64,000 nt of DNA from Tissierellia bacterium (GCA_012838225.1 DUPT01000056.1:1-64000); one strand, 5' to 3'. Counted from the stretch's first letter, positions 25,695-34,807 are shown. Notes: generated by a model from the sequence alone, not told the origin. A program made the numbers and translations.

Positions 25695-26326
25695 TTGTCT
25701 GTCTCCTTTTCCAGTTTTTTAATGATCCGTTCTAAGTCACGCCGATCCATCGGACCGATATGACCCGGCACCAGATACCTAAACGGTAGCGCACGGTATT
25801 TGTACAGGCTCTCCAGATGCTCGTTCGTCAACGCTTCATTGCGATAGACGGTAAACAAGGTGTCCCCGACAAAAATCACTTGATCGATCGGATCCCAGAC
25901 CGAGATGGAGCACCGGGTATGCCCCGGCGTATAAAACAGCGTCAGATCCTCCACCTGCATCGTATCATCGACCAGGATATTGGGGGTGACAAGCTCGGTC
26001 ACGCCGCGCTTATAGCGTTTGAATTTCTTCAGCATCCGCTCACTCATCTCGTCTTCGAATAACCGATGGCCATAGATGTCACCGGTGATCGCTTGGGCGC
26101 CCCAGATATGATCCCAGTGAGAATGGGTCAAGATGAGATGGACCGGTTTGGTGATCTGCTTTAGCACCGGCTCTAATTGATCCGGCCCCAGGCCGCTGTC
26201 GATCAGGTAGACGGCCCGGTCGGTTTCGATCAGTCCCACGATCAGACTGACATCCAACAGATCCTTGAGGTCCTCAAACTCGAGCAATTTGATCCTGGGC
26301 GTCAATTGATGGATCGTCATGGGCAT
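25691..26326 (-). CDS. MBL-fold metallo-hydrolase
   Basis: The 211-residue protein has the metallo-beta-lactamase fold with the zinc motif HSHWDH in LTHSHWDHIWG, an Asp in IDSGLG, and later histidines in PGHTRCSI and PGHIGP. The order matches small cytoplasmic hydrolases of the glyoxalase II type. The first codons overlap the phosphodiesterase gene by 10 nt. Substrate unknown; the genomic pairing suggests a phosphorylated or esterified small molecule. Confidence 0.87.
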   Translation of the reverse strand: MPMTIHQLTPRIKLLEFEDLKDLLDVSLIVGLIETDRAVYLIDSGLGPDQLEPVLKQITKPVHLILTHSHWDHIWGAQAITGDIYGHRLFEDEMSERMLKKFKRYKRGVTELVTPNILVDDTMQVEDLTLFYTPGHTRCSISVWDPIDQVIFVGDTLFTVYRNEALTNEHLESLYKYRALPFRYLVPGHIGPMDRRDLERIIKKLEKETDK

Positions 26327-27402
26327 TCAAAGATAATGAGCGGTACCATCATCTCCTCCCGCGTCAAGCCGGCATGGACGCCGATGAAATCGACCGCCTT
26401 GGCCCGGTCATGATGCAGTCGTCTTGTGCCTCTGGCGACGGCCACAAAATCGCCGATCGAGTGCTCGGTCGAGGGATGCGGTGTGCCGGGGCCATACATC
26501 CCACTGGCCAGCACTTGCTCATGCGTATAGAGATCAAAATCCGGCAGTAATTCCCTAAACTTATCAGAAAACTTTTCCCGCTGGCCGTCTTTAATGAAAA
26601 ACGACGGATTGCGCGGCTCAAACGAGATCTCTCGCCGGAGCAGATCATACAGCTCCGGATAGTCCGACAGATAGACAGGGGTCGAATCGATCATGCCGTG
26701 ATCACTCATCACGATCAACAGAGTATCTGATAGGAGCTCTCGCCAGATCTTTAGGCTCTCTTCAAGATCACGCACGACTTTTAAGGCCTGAGGCGACATC
26801 GCCCCGTGCTGATGCTGGGTATAATCGGGCTCGGTCCAATAGCCAAACCCGAAATTTCGGCCCGGTCTTTGAGCATGCTCATACAGATGGTTCAGCAGAT
26901 GATCGACCGAGCGGGCTCCGGTGTCAGTAAACGGGCTGGTATGGAGCACATGGGTGCCGGTCTGAGAGATCCGATCGAATATCGACCGATAGCCCAGCAG
27001 CTCATGTCCGACATGATAATCAGCCGCCGGCTGATCACTGTTCATGACCGTGTTTAGAAGCAGTGTCACCCCGTCATAGGGCAGCTCCGGCAGATAGACA
27101 TTCCAGCCCATCCAGCCGTGCTCGATCGGGCTTAGTCCCGAATACAGGGTCGTCAGAGACGCCGTCGTGGTCGAGGGAAAGACCGAATAGATCTCATCTG
27201 CCAGGTGACGGCTGAGAAACTCCGAGGTCCTGACCAGCTTGACGCTCAGACCGTCCATCAGCAGGATAAAGACATTGCGATAGTTTTTAGTCAGATAGTG
27301 GTCGATCACCGGCAGCGGCTCGCCTCCCGCCAGGCCATAGTGGCGGAGGATGGAGCCGATCAGATTGTAGGTGCCGTGACGATAGATATCCTTAAAATCC
27401 AC
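26317..27402 (-). CDS. Alkaline phosphatase superfamily phosphodiesterase (type I PDE/NPP-like)
   Basis: The 361-residue protein has VFILLMDGLSVKL with a metal-binding Asp, the catalytic Thr region PSTTTASLTTLYSG, and MSDHGMIDS and GTPHPSTEHSIGDFVAVARG for the remaining metal ligands. This matches the nucleotide pyrophosphatase/phosphodiesterase group. There is no signal peptide, so it acts in the cytoplasm. It is first in a three-gene operon with MBL hydrolase and MFS transporter. Likely substrates are phosphodiesters brought in by the transporter; unproven. Confidence 0.88.
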   Translation of the reverse strand: MDFKDIYRHGTYNLIGSILRHYGLAGGEPLPVIDHYLTKNYRNVFILLMDGLSVKLVRTSEFLSRHLADEIYSVFPSTTTASLTTLYSGLSPIEHGWMGWNVYLPELPYDGVTLLLNTVMNSDQPAADYHVGHELLGYRSIFDRISQTGTHVLHTSPFTDTGARSVDHLLNHLYEHAQRPGRNFGFGYWTEPDYTQHQHGAMSPQALKVVRDLEESLKIWRELLSDTLLIVMSDHGMIDSTPVYLSDYPELYDLLRREISFEPRNPSFFIKDGQREKFSDKFRELLPDFDLYTHEQVLASGMYGPGTPHPSTEHSIGDFVAVARGTRRLHHDRAKAVDFIGVHAGLTREEMMVPLIIFECP

Positions 27403-27466
27403 AGATCACTCCTTTGGTTCTTGCTGGCTTATTCATACCCGACAAAACCGATCGAGTGACAATCAT

Positions 27467-27490
27467 AAAAAAAGGCCTGACCCTGTCAGG
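27467..27490 (-). terminator. Terminator of nfnAB
   Basis: On the minus strand CCTGAC pairs with GTCAGG around a 3-nt loop, then GCC and a T run. Confidence 0.75.
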
Positions 27491-27511
27491 TCAGACCGGA
27501 GGTAAAAATGC

Positions 27512-28912
27512 CTAGGCATTCTTTTGCTTGATATAGTTGTCGATCGCCGTGGCGGCTACCTTGCCGGCCCCGGCGGCCGAGATGACAGTGGCTGCCCCGG
27601 TGACGGCATCGCCCCCGGCAAAGATCCCGGGCCGAGAGGTGGCGCCTTGCTCATCAGTGATGATGCCGCCCCAATCGGTCACATCCAGTCCCTTTGTGGT
27701 CGATTTGATCAACGGGTTCGGGTTGGTCCCGACGGCGATGACGATGGTATCGACCTCGAGATCGAATTCCGAGCCCTCGATCGGCACCGGTCGCCGGCGA
27801 CCGGACGCATCCGGCTCACCCAGCTCCATCGACTGACATCTCAGTGCGATCACTTCACCGCGATCGTCCGACTTGACTGCCACCGGGCTCGTCAGGTTTT
27901 TAAAGATGATGCCTTCTTCTTTGGCGTGATGGACTTCTTCACTTCGAGCCGGCATCTCATCAAAGGATCGGCGATAGACAATATAGACCTCCTCGGCTCC
28001 GAGGCGCATCGCCGTCCGGGCGGAGTCCATGGCGACATTACCGCCGCCGACCACGGCCACCTTCTTACTGATCCGGATCGGTGTATCGTAGCGATCATCA
28101 TAGGCCCGCATCAGATTGGAGCGAGTCAGGTACTCATTGGCCGAGAAGACTCCGACGCTGTTTTCACCCGGGATGCCTAGGAAAACCGGCAGACCGGCGC
28201 CCGATCCGACAAAGACGGCTTCGAATCCGTGCTCATCAAACAGCTCATCGATCGTGATCGATCGGCCGACGACCATATTTCGTTCAAGGGTCACACCGTC
28301 GGCTCGCAGCTGTCTGACTTCATGGCGAACGATATGGTTGGGCAGACGAAATTCCGGGATCCCATAGACCAAGACCCCACCGCCCTCCGGCAGTGATTCA
28401 AACATCGTGACATCGTAGCCCATCCGGGTCAGGTCGCCCGCACAGCTCAGTCCGGCCGGGCCTGAGCCGACCACGGCCACCTTGATGCCGTTTTTCTCAT
28501 AGTTATGGGACTTGATTTCCGAGTGATCGCGGAAATAGTCCGCCACGAATCGCTCCAGACGACCGATGGCGACCGGTTCACCTTTGATGCCCCGGACGCA
28601 CAGCGCCTCGCACTGGTTCTCTTGGGGGCAGACCCGACCGCAGACGGCCGGCAAGACATTGGTCTCCAGGATTTTTTGGTTGGCAGCTATGTAGTCCTTT
28701 TCCAGGATCAGTTTGATGAAATCCGGAATCTGCACATTGACGGGACAGCCATTCATACACGGCTTATGTTTGCACTGCAGACAACGGGCGGCCTCTTCAA
28801 GGGCCATCTCCTCGGTATAGCCATGAGCGACCTCTTTAAAGTTTCTGGCCCGGACCAAGGGATCTTGGGCCGGCATCTCGACTTTAACGGGGCTCATATT
28901 CCGTTTCGACAT
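27512..28912 (-). CDS. nfnB: NADH-dependent ferredoxin:NADP+ oxidoreductase subunit B
   Basis: The 466-residue protein belongs to the glutamate synthase small-subunit fold. An N-terminal cluster domain holds CLQCKHKPCMNGCPV and CGRVCPQENQCEALC for two [4Fe-4S] centres, followed by FAD (GSGPAGLSCAG) and NAD(P) (VGGGNVAMDSARTA) domains. The same family includes GltD, but the adjacent partner identifies it as NfnB. It ends with IFAGGDAVTGAATVISA, the C-terminal FAD contact. The complex bifurcates electrons between NADPH, NADH and ferredoxin. It follows nfnA by 15 nt. Confidence 0.92.
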   Translation of the reverse strand: MSKRNMSPVKVEMPAQDPLVRARNFKEVAHGYTEEMALEEAARCLQCKHKPCMNGCPVNVQIPDFIKLILEKDYIAANQKILETNVLPAVCGRVCPQENQCEALCVRGIKGEPVAIGRLERFVADYFRDHSEIKSHNYEKNGIKVAVVGSGPAGLSCAGDLTRMGYDVTMFESLPEGGGVLVYGIPEFRLPNHIVRHEVRQLRADGVTLERNMVVGRSITIDELFDEHGFEAVFVGSGAGLPVFLGIPGENSVGVFSANEYLTRSNLMRAYDDRYDTPIRISKKVAVVGGGNVAMDSARTAMRLGAEEVYIVYRRSFDEMPARSEEVHHAKEEGIIFKNLTSPVAVKSDDRGEVIALRCQSMELGEPDASGRRRPVPIEGSEFDLEVDTIVIAVGTNPNPLIKSTTKGLDVTDWGGIITDEQGATSRPGIFAGGDAVTGAATVISAAGAGKVAATAIDNYIKQKNA

Positions 28913-28927
28913 GATTTGAACTCCTTT

Positions 28928-29794
28928 TTATTGATGAGCCGGGCTGGTCTCAGCCACAGCATCAGCCGCTAATTGCAGACGGCAGTCGTGATCGCGCTCT
29001 TCTTCTTCGGACAGATAGGATCGGTTACGCCGGGCTAAGTCATCAAAGTCGACCAGGTGGCCATCAAACTCCGGACCATCGACACAGGCGAATTTGGTTT
29101 CGCCACCGATCTGGACGCGGCAGCCGCCGCACATCCCGGTGCCATCGACCATGATGGGATTGAGCGAAACGAGGGTTTTGATATTGTGTTCTTTGGTCAT
29201 GGCCACCACCGCCTTCATCATCGGGATCGGACCGATCGCAACCACCAGGTCATAGGTCTTACCGGCCGCCAACAGCTCTTCGAGCTTGGTGGTGACAAAG
29301 CCGCCCTCGCCATACGAGCCGTCATCGGTCATGACATAGAGATTGTCTGAGGCTTGTCGGAACTCATCCTCTAAGAAGACGATGTCTTTATTCCTGAATC
29401 CGGCAATCACGTCGACCTTGGTACCAAGTCTATGTAGTTTGACTGCCGAAGGAAAGGCGATGGCGGTCCCGACGCCTCCGCCGATGACCAGTGCCGTATC
29501 ATAGCCTTCAAGATCGGACGGTTTTCCCAGCGGACCGACAAAGCCGTAGATCGTATCGCCGGCTTCTTTTTCGGCTAACAGACGAGTGCTCTTTCCAATA
29601 GTTTGGAAAATGATATCAACGGTGCCCTCTTCGCGATCGACCCCGGCGATGGTCAGCGGGACCCTTTCGCCGAATTCGTGGACGCGAAACATAATGAACT
29701 GACCAACATTGGCGTGAACGGCCACATGCGGCGCATCGATCGCCATGCGCGTGACATTGTCGTTCAGCTTCTCTTTCCTTACGATTCTGTACAT
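28928..29794 (-). CDS. nfnA: NADH-dependent ferredoxin:NADP+ oxidoreductase subunit A
   Basis: The 288-residue protein resembles PyrK-type ferredoxin-NADP reductases: FAD domain at the N terminus (RVHEFGERVPLTIAGVD), NAD loop GGGVGTAIAF, and a C-terminal [2Fe-2S] motif in GMCGGCRVQ...FACVDGPEFDGH. Together with NfnB it forms the soluble bifurcating transhydrogenase of anaerobes. A Rex operator covers its promoter, which links expression to NADH/NAD+. The final 20 residues are a family-typical tail. Confidence 0.93.
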   Translation of the reverse strand: MYRIVRKEKLNDNVTRMAIDAPHVAVHANVGQFIMFRVHEFGERVPLTIAGVDREEGTVDIIFQTIGKSTRLLAEKEAGDTIYGFVGPLGKPSDLEGYDTALVIGGGVGTAIAFPSAVKLHRLGTKVDVIAGFRNKDIVFLEDEFRQASDNLYVMTDDGSYGEGGFVTTKLEELLAAGKTYDLVVAIGPIPMMKAVVAMTKEHNIKTLVSLNPIMVDGTGMCGGCRVQIGGETKFACVDGPEFDGHLVDFDDLARRNRSYLSEEEERDHDCRLQLAADAVAETSPAHQ

Positions 29795-29845
29795 TTTTAC
29801 CTCCTCAGTACACGTTCGCGAATCGATATTTTTTTATCTAATGCC

Positions 29846-29877
29846 AGTGTACCATATTGTTAATTAAAAAACAATAT
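29846..29877 (-). promoter_or_regulatory. nfnA promoter overlapped by a Rex operator
   Basis: The arms ATATTGTT (29854-29861) and AACAATAT (29870-29877) flank 8 bp. The 18-mer inside matches TTGTTAA-N4-TTAACAA, the known Rex consensus, at all but one position. On the minus strand TTGTTT acts as -35, and TACACT at 29851-29846 as -10 after 17 nt, so the operator covers the -35 box and spacer. Repression when NADH is low is expected from the Rex family. Confidence 0.75.
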
Positions 29878-29887
29878 CCATTTTGAC

Positions 29888-29909
29888 TTGAAATTTGTAC
29901 ATATTTCAA
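29888..29909. promoter_or_regulatory. 22-bp palindromic operator candidate
   Basis: TTGAAATTTGT and ACATATTTCAA are inverted repeats with one mismatch in 11 positions and no spacer. The palindrome lies between the Rex site and the promoter of the downstream SDR gene. The regulator is unknown; TetR- or MarR-type proteins bind sites of this size. Confidence 0.6.
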
Positions 29910-29953
29910 AGACAGACTGATTGTATATTCGTTTGGTGAAGAATATCTCATCT

Positions 29954-29982
29954 TTGACAATCGAGCCGGCTTATGCTACGAT
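29954..29982 (+). promoter_or_regulatory. Promoter of the SDR gene
   Basis: TTGACA (29954-29959), 17 nt, TACGAT (29977-29982). It reads toward the SDR gene that starts at 30036. Confidence 0.7.
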
Positions 29983-30035
29983 TTTCATGTTAAGTGATTC
30001 ACAAATACTGATTCTAACCAGGAAAGGAGATTTAG

Positions 30036-30779
30036 ATGGGCAGACTACAAGACAAAGTAGCCATTATCACCGGTGGCACTTCCGGTATGGGCCGCGACAC
30101 CGCTTATGTGTTTGCAGAAGAGGGTGCCAAGGTCGTCATCACCGGACGAAACGAAGACCGCGCCAAAGCGGTGGTGGAGGAAATCGAAAAGAACGGCGGT
30201 GAAGCGCTCTATGTTATCGCCGATATGACCAATCGCGACAACCTGCAACAGATCGTGGACAAAACGATCGAAAAATTCGGCACCGTTGACATCCTGTTCA
30301 ACAATGCCGGCCTCCTCAGTGTCACCCCGACACTCGATATCGGTCTGGAGGAATGGGACAATGCCCTACAGGTCAATGTGACCTCAGCGCTGATGTTGGC
30401 ACAGATGGTCGCCCCGATCATGAAGGAAAAAGGCAAGGGTGTGATCATCAATACCGGTTCTGTCGCCGGTACCTCCGCTCGTTGGGGCCCGGTCGCCTAT
30501 GCCACCTCAAAGCATGCCATGAACGGCTTGACCAAGGCGCTGGCTCGTGAGCTCGGCCCCGAGATCCGGGTCAATGCTATCCTGCCGGGCGCCATTTTGA
30601 CCGCCATGCTCGATAGTGCCGGCGGAGAAGAAGCGATGGAGCCGATGAAACAGATGTCACCGCTCAAACGCATCGGACAAGGCCGAGAGATCGGCACCGT
30701 GGCCCTATTCTTTGCCACCGACGACTCCTCCTTTATCACCGGACAACTTCTCCGAGTCGATGGCGGCGTCGACGCCTAA
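30036..30779 (+). CDS. SDR-family NAD(P)-dependent oxidoreductase
   Basis: The 247-residue classical short-chain dehydrogenase has the cofactor loop TGGTSGMGRDTAYVF, NNAG at about 90, the catalytic Ser in NTGSVAGTSA, and YATSKHAMNG with the YxxxK pair. The C-terminal end FITGQLLRVDGGVDA is as in FabG-like or glucose dehydrogenase-like members. RTGR after the first beta-alpha unit suggests NADP preference. It has its own promoter, AAAGGAG site and terminator, so it is monocistronic. Its substrate cannot be told. Confidence 0.9.
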   Translation: MGRLQDKVAIITGGTSGMGRDTAYVFAEEGAKVVITGRNEDRAKAVVEEIEKNGGEALYVIADMTNRDNLQQIVDKTIEKFGTVDILFNNAGLLSVTPTLDIGLEEWDNALQVNVTSALMLAQMVAPIMKEKGKGVIINTGSVAGTSARWGPVAYATSKHAMNGLTKALARELGPEIRVNAILPGAILTAMLDSAGGEEAMEPMKQMSPLKRIGQGREIGTVALFFATDDSSFITGQLLRVDGGVDA

Positions 30780-30791
30780 GTCTTCTCACCT

Positions 30792-30820
30792 AAAACGAGA
30801 CCCGAGGGTCTCGTTTTTTG
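30792..30820 (+). terminator. Terminator of the SDR gene
   Basis: AAAACGAGACC pairs with GGTCTCGTTTT around CGAG, followed by TT. Confidence 0.88.
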
Positions 30821-30833
30821 TTGGTGATTGTCT

Positions 30834-31763
30834 CTAGAAGCGGCCCAAGCCTCTCAGATACAGGGCATTTTCTGTCGTCAGGGCACTTCGCCAATCGTGG
30901 AGCACCTCCGGTGGCAACTCCTCTTTTCCCCAGCTCCAGTTGGGCTCCCAATAGCCGCCCTCCGTTAGGGTGTCTTCGAGAAAGTCAGCGTAGTCCTCGG
31001 CGACGGCCTGATTGGCCTCATAGTACGGATTGTCCCGACTCATAAAAAAGAGCGAGGGGTTATTGCCGTACTCTCCGGCCCGATAGTCCGCCAGATCCTC
31101 ACTTAGGGCCTGCTTGACTCTATCCTGCAGGAAGCGACCAAAGTCCTCCGGCAACAGATCCAACCGGCCGGCGATCAGCAGATCCTTATACATCGTGGTG
31201 ACATTGGACAGCTCATGACCGCTCAGGTGATAGTCCTCTGACATGATCTGTGGGACCATATCCCGGACCACCTCCTCGGCCATGGTATAGAGATTCGAGG
31301 TCGATGGCTTAAAGCGCAGGATAAAGCCAGCCAACTCGGCGCTGGGGTTATAGCCCCAGGTCTTGGCCTCGGTGGCTTCATCGAAGGTCCACCACGGAGC
31401 GTGGGGATAGTCATTGATCTTGGGTGTGGTGGCTCGCCAGCGGCCGTCGACAAAGTGCTCTGTGTCTTTGAGATAGTCGAACAACAATTTGACCTGGGTC
31501 TCGGTGACGGGATTCTCGATGACCTTTCGCAGGATCCGAGTGGCCGCCCAAGTGGCGATCGGACTCGACTTCGGGCTGCGAATATCGGGCTCGAGTCCGT
31601 GAGCATAGCCACCGTCTTCGTTTTGATAGGCGTTGAGGTATTGCAGGACATGGCGATTGGCGGCTTCTCCGCCGACCTGTTGACGAAAACGGACGATATC
31701 GATCGGTCTGCCTCGGCGCAACAGATAATTGGCGATGCGATCGCGAGTCTGTTTATCTAACAT
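30834..31763 (-). CDS. Alpha/alpha-toroid-like protein, unknown function
   Basis: The 309-residue protein contains AYQNEDGGYAHGLEPDIRSPKSS, which resembles the QNEDGG segments of terpenoid cyclase/prenyltransferase alpha-alpha barrels, and repeated helical stretches. No catalytic DxDD motif is seen. Similar proteins appear as uncharacterised in Firmicutes. The ATG at 31763 follows GGAGGAGATGCC; an upstream ATG at 31805 lacks such a site. It is monocistronic and cytoplasmic. Confidence 0.7.
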   Translation of the reverse strand: MLDKQTRDRIANYLLRRGRPIDIVRFRQQVGGEAANRHVLQYLNAYQNEDGGYAHGLEPDIRSPKSSPIATWAATRILRKVIENPVTETQVKLLFDYLKDTEHFVDGRWRATTPKINDYPHAPWWTFDEATEAKTWGYNPSAELAGFILRFKPSTSNLYTMAEEVVRDMVPQIMSEDYHLSGHELSNVTTMYKDLLIAGRLDLLPEDFGRFLQDRVKQALSEDLADYRAGEYGNNPSLFFMSRDNPYYEANQAVAEDYADFLEDTLTEGGYWEPNWSWGKEELPPEVLHDWRSALTTENALYLRGLGRF

Positions 31764-31811
31764 GGCATCTCCTCCTTGATTTTGGGTGATCCTTGTTTTT
31801 ACCATTATATC

Positions 31812-31834
31812 AAAAAAAGCACCCTGCGGTGCTT
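31812..31834 (-). terminator. Terminator after the DegV operon
   Basis: On the minus strand AAGCACC pairs with GGTGCTT around a 4-nt loop, followed by TTTTT; it overlaps the last codon of the 111-aa gene. Confidence 0.85.
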
Positions 31835-32168
31835 AGAGTCCGGTCGTCGAAAACTGCAGTCGGTCTTCTTGAAAGCCCAGGCTCGTGCCATAGGCGATCG
31901 CTTCCACCCAGGAGGCCTTATCCTCCGGGTCTAAAAAGAACTGCTTGCCCTCGCCAAAGATGACCAGGATGTGATCGTCTCGCCAAAAATGAAGGAACCA
32001 GTCGTCCTTCAACTGCCGGGCGACGCCGCCGATGGCATCCATCGTCAGCTTCACCTGATACAGATGATAGTGTTCATTCGGAGTGATCCTCACCTTCTCG
32101 ACCATCAGCTCATTGATCAGCGTCGGATCGCTGAGGGATTCCGCTACGATTACGCCGGTGTATATCAT
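31833..32168 (-). CDS. Unknown conserved-looking protein (111 aa), coupled to DegV
   Basis: The 111-residue sequence begins MIYTGVIVAESLSDPTLINELMV and includes HYHLYQVKLTMD and WFLHFWRDDHILVIFGEGKQFFLDPED, so it looks like a small alpha/beta protein without a signal peptide. I do not recognise the family. Its start overlaps the DegV stop at one base, so translation is coupled. A role next to fatty acid binding is possible only by association. Confidence 0.75.
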   Translation of the reverse strand: MIYTGVIVAESLSDPTLINELMVEKVRITPNEHYHLYQVKLTMDAIGGVARQLKDDWFLHFWRDDHILVIFGEGKQFFLDPEDKASWVEAIAYGTSLGFQEDRLQFSTTGL

Positions 32169-33049
32169 CAGTCCACCCTTTCATCGCCTAAGAAGAACAG
32201 TGCGACCGTCCCGGGACCGGTATGAGAACCGATCACCGTCCCGACCGATTCGATTCTGATCGGCTTGATGAAATTAGGAAAACGTTCCTCGATCAGCTCG
32301 GCCACCTTCTTGGCATCGTCCAAACAATCCGAATGCGACAGAAACACCTTGCCAGCATAATGCGTGCCGCCCTCGGCATGCTCCTGCATCTTCTTGACCA
32401 TCTCTTCGATGACCTTTTTCTTGCCTCGCACCTTTTCTCTGGGGGTGAGCTTGCCTTCATGCGATACATTCATCAGCGGACAGATATTCAGCAGTCCGCC
32501 GATAGCCGCTGCCGCCGGTGATACTCGGCCGCCGCGCTTGAAATGGGTCAGGTCGGTAGTAAAGAACCAGTGATGGACCTTGAGCTTGTCTTTTTCCAGA
32601 GCTAAGAAGGCCTCTTCGATCGATACCCCCTTATCGCGCAGGTCGGCTGCCATATCCAGCACCATCCCATGGCCGCTGCTGGCCGCCAGGGAATCGATCA
32701 GCAATAGCTGAGATTCGGGATACTTCTCCAGCAGCTCATTTCTTGCCACCACCGAGGCGCTGTGCGAACCGGACAGCCCCGACGAAAAGCCGATATGGAG
32801 CACCTCTTCACCGCGTTGGAGCATCGGCTCAAAGAAATCGATATACTGCTGCACATTGACCTGAGAGGTCGTGGGCATGGCACCGTCTCGGATCTTTTGA
32901 TAGAAGTCGGCGTAGGCCATCGATTGGCCCATATCATCATCATACGTCTCGTCGTTTAATATAAATTGCAATGAAATAAATTCGATATCACGCTCGTCGA
33001 GATAGCTTTTGGACAGGTCGACGGTCGAATCGCAGGTTAGCTTAAACAT
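32168..33049 (-). CDS. DegV family fatty-acid-binding protein
   Basis: The 293-residue protein starts MFKLTCDSTVDLSKSYLDERDIEFISLQF, the DegV hallmark, with the conserved Ser loop GFSSGLSGSHSA and the lid region RRVSPAAAAIGG. Relatives (FakB) hold a fatty acid that FakA phosphorylates. Here no FakA is nearby, but this is usual. The 3' end is coupled to an unknown 111-residue gene. Confidence 0.92.
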   Translation of the reverse strand: MFKLTCDSTVDLSKSYLDERDIEFISLQFILNDETYDDDMGQSMAYADFYQKIRDGAMPTTSQVNVQQYIDFFEPMLQRGEEVLHIGFSSGLSGSHSASVVARNELLEKYPESQLLLIDSLAASSGHGMVLDMAADLRDKGVSIEEAFLALEKDKLKVHHWFFTTDLTHFKRGGRVSPAAAAIGGLLNICPLMNVSHEGKLTPREKVRGKKKVIEEMVKKMQEHAEGGTHYAGKVFLSHSDCLDDAKKVAELIEERFPNFIKPIRIESVGTVIGSHTGPGTVALFFLGDERVD

Positions 33050-33199
33050 TTTATCAATCCTCCTGTCTAATCATACCCTAAGCCGGTCGGCTTTACAGTC
33101 GAAAACCAAAAAAACTGATCGCCGTGACGAGAAAAAAAGATCGCCGGTTCGGCTTGATTCCGGGTATTTGGTAGTTAACAGTCTGTGAAGGAGTTCAAA

Positions 33200-34807
33200 A
33201 TGACCAAACCCAATGTGATCCTTATCTTTGCCGATGATCTGGGCTACGGCGATGTATCGGCCTTCAACCCCCGATCCAAGATCAACACCGAGCATATCGA
33301 TCGACTGGCCGCCGGCGGTATGCGCTTTACCGACTCCCATGCCACCTCGGCTCTGTGCACGCCCTCACGCTATGGTCTGTTGACCGGCCGCTATAACTGG
33401 CGCTCTCGGCTCAAGAGCTTCGTCTTGCCGGGGGATTCTCAGAGCCTGATCGAACCGGACCGTCAGACACTGGCTCAATTGCTAAAGGACGAGGGCTATC
33501 AGACCGCCGCCGTCGGCAAATGGCACCTGGGCCTGGAGTGGACGCTGCTCGATCATAAGGACTTCAAGCGCTATCAGGTCGATCCGGCCAGTCTGCCACC
33601 CGAGAAGGAGCCTCGTCAGGGTCGAGCCGGCAACTTCGACTACGAAGACTTCTGGTCGGGCATCGAAGGGCTCGATATCGACTATGACCAGCCGATCACC
33701 TTCGGACCAAACGACTACGGCTTCGACTATTTCTTCGGAACGGCCGCCTCACTCGATCAGCCGCCCTATGTCTATATCGAAAATGACCGGGTGGTCGAAA
33801 AGCCGACCCTGATCACCGGGCTTCTGAGCTTAGACCGGGTGGGTGATCAGGCCCAGCGAGCCTGGCAGATCGGTCCGGCCGCCCCGGAGTACGCTCATAT
33901 CCGAGTGCCCGATGATATGCAGGCCAAGGTGATGGAGCTGATCGATCACTATGGCCAACAAGACGATCCCTTCTTCATCTACTATCCGGTCCATCTGGTC
34001 CACGGCCCCCTCCTACCGAATAAGGAGCATAAGGACAAGTCCGGCATCGGCTACTACGGTGATTTCGTCCTGCAGCTCGACAGCTATGTCGGTCAGATCA
34101 CCCACCGACTGAAGGAATTGGATCTATTCGACGATACCATCATCATCTTCACCAGCGACAACGGTGTTTCCGGCGTCGCCAGTCTGGCCGATCTGTCGGC
34201 CCAGGGCCATCATCCGAGCTATCATTTCAGGGGCAAGAAGTCGGACATCTGGGAGGGAGGTCACCGCGAACCCACCATCATCAGTTATCCACCGCTGATC
34301 GAAGCCGGCAGTGTGTCGGATCAAATGATCTGTCACTCCGATATTTACCGCACCATCAGTGATCTGCTAGGGATCGATCTCTCAGACGATGCGGCCGAAG
34401 ACTCGGTCTCCAATCTGCCACTCTGGCAGGGTGAGGACAGGGCCGTTCGGCTCGATATCGTCCACAGCTCCGGCATCGGCGGCTTCTCGATCCGGCGAGG
34501 CGATTGGAAGCTTAGCTTTGTCCGAGACGGCGGCGGTATGCAGATGGCACCGGATCTGATCGGCTATACGCCCGAGGGTGATCTGTTCCGACCGAGCGAG
34601 CTCTACGATCTGGCAAACGATGTCTCCGAAACCACCAACCTGATCGATCAGTATCCCGAGATCGTCCAGCAGCTGACGGAGCTTCTGAGAGGCTATATCC
34701 TTTCGGGCCGCTCCACCCCGGGTGAGGATCAGCCCTATGCCACCGGTCGCTTCGATGGCCGCTGGCCTCAGCTTCAGTGGATGATAGACGATAACGACGA
34801 GTCATGA
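33200..34807 (+). CDS. Sulfatase (Cys-type arylsulfatase family), cytoplasmic
   Basis: The 535-residue protein begins TKPNVILIFADDLGYGD with the metal ligands D12 and D13. The signature CTPSR at 53-57 holds Cys53, which must be turned into formylglycine. Later come GKWHLGLEWTLLDHKDF and SDNGVSG. No signal peptide precedes the domain, so the substrate (a sulfated sugar, steroid or aryl sulfate) is processed in the cytoplasm. ATG 33200 follows GAAGGAG. The gene overlaps the maturase gene as ATGA, giving a complete sulfatase/activator unit. Confidence 0.93.
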   Translation: MTKPNVILIFADDLGYGDVSAFNPRSKINTEHIDRLAAGGMRFTDSHATSALCTPSRYGLLTGRYNWRSRLKSFVLPGDSQSLIEPDRQTLAQLLKDEGYQTAAVGKWHLGLEWTLLDHKDFKRYQVDPASLPPEKEPRQGRAGNFDYEDFWSGIEGLDIDYDQPITFGPNDYGFDYFFGTAASLDQPPYVYIENDRVVEKPTLITGLLSLDRVGDQAQRAWQIGPAAPEYAHIRVPDDMQAKVMELIDHYGQQDDPFFIYYPVHLVHGPLLPNKEHKDKSGIGYYGDFVLQLDSYVGQITHRLKELDLFDDTIIIFTSDNGVSGVASLADLSAQGHHPSYHFRGKKSDIWEGGHREPTIISYPPLIEAGSVSDQMICHSDIYRTISDLLGIDLSDDAAEDSVSNLPLWQGEDRAVRLDIVHSSGIGGFSIRRGDWKLSFVRDGGGMQMAPDLIGYTPEGDLFRPSELYDLANDVSETTNLIDQYPEIVQQLTELLRGYILSGRSTPGEDQPYATGRFDGRWPQLQWMIDDNDES

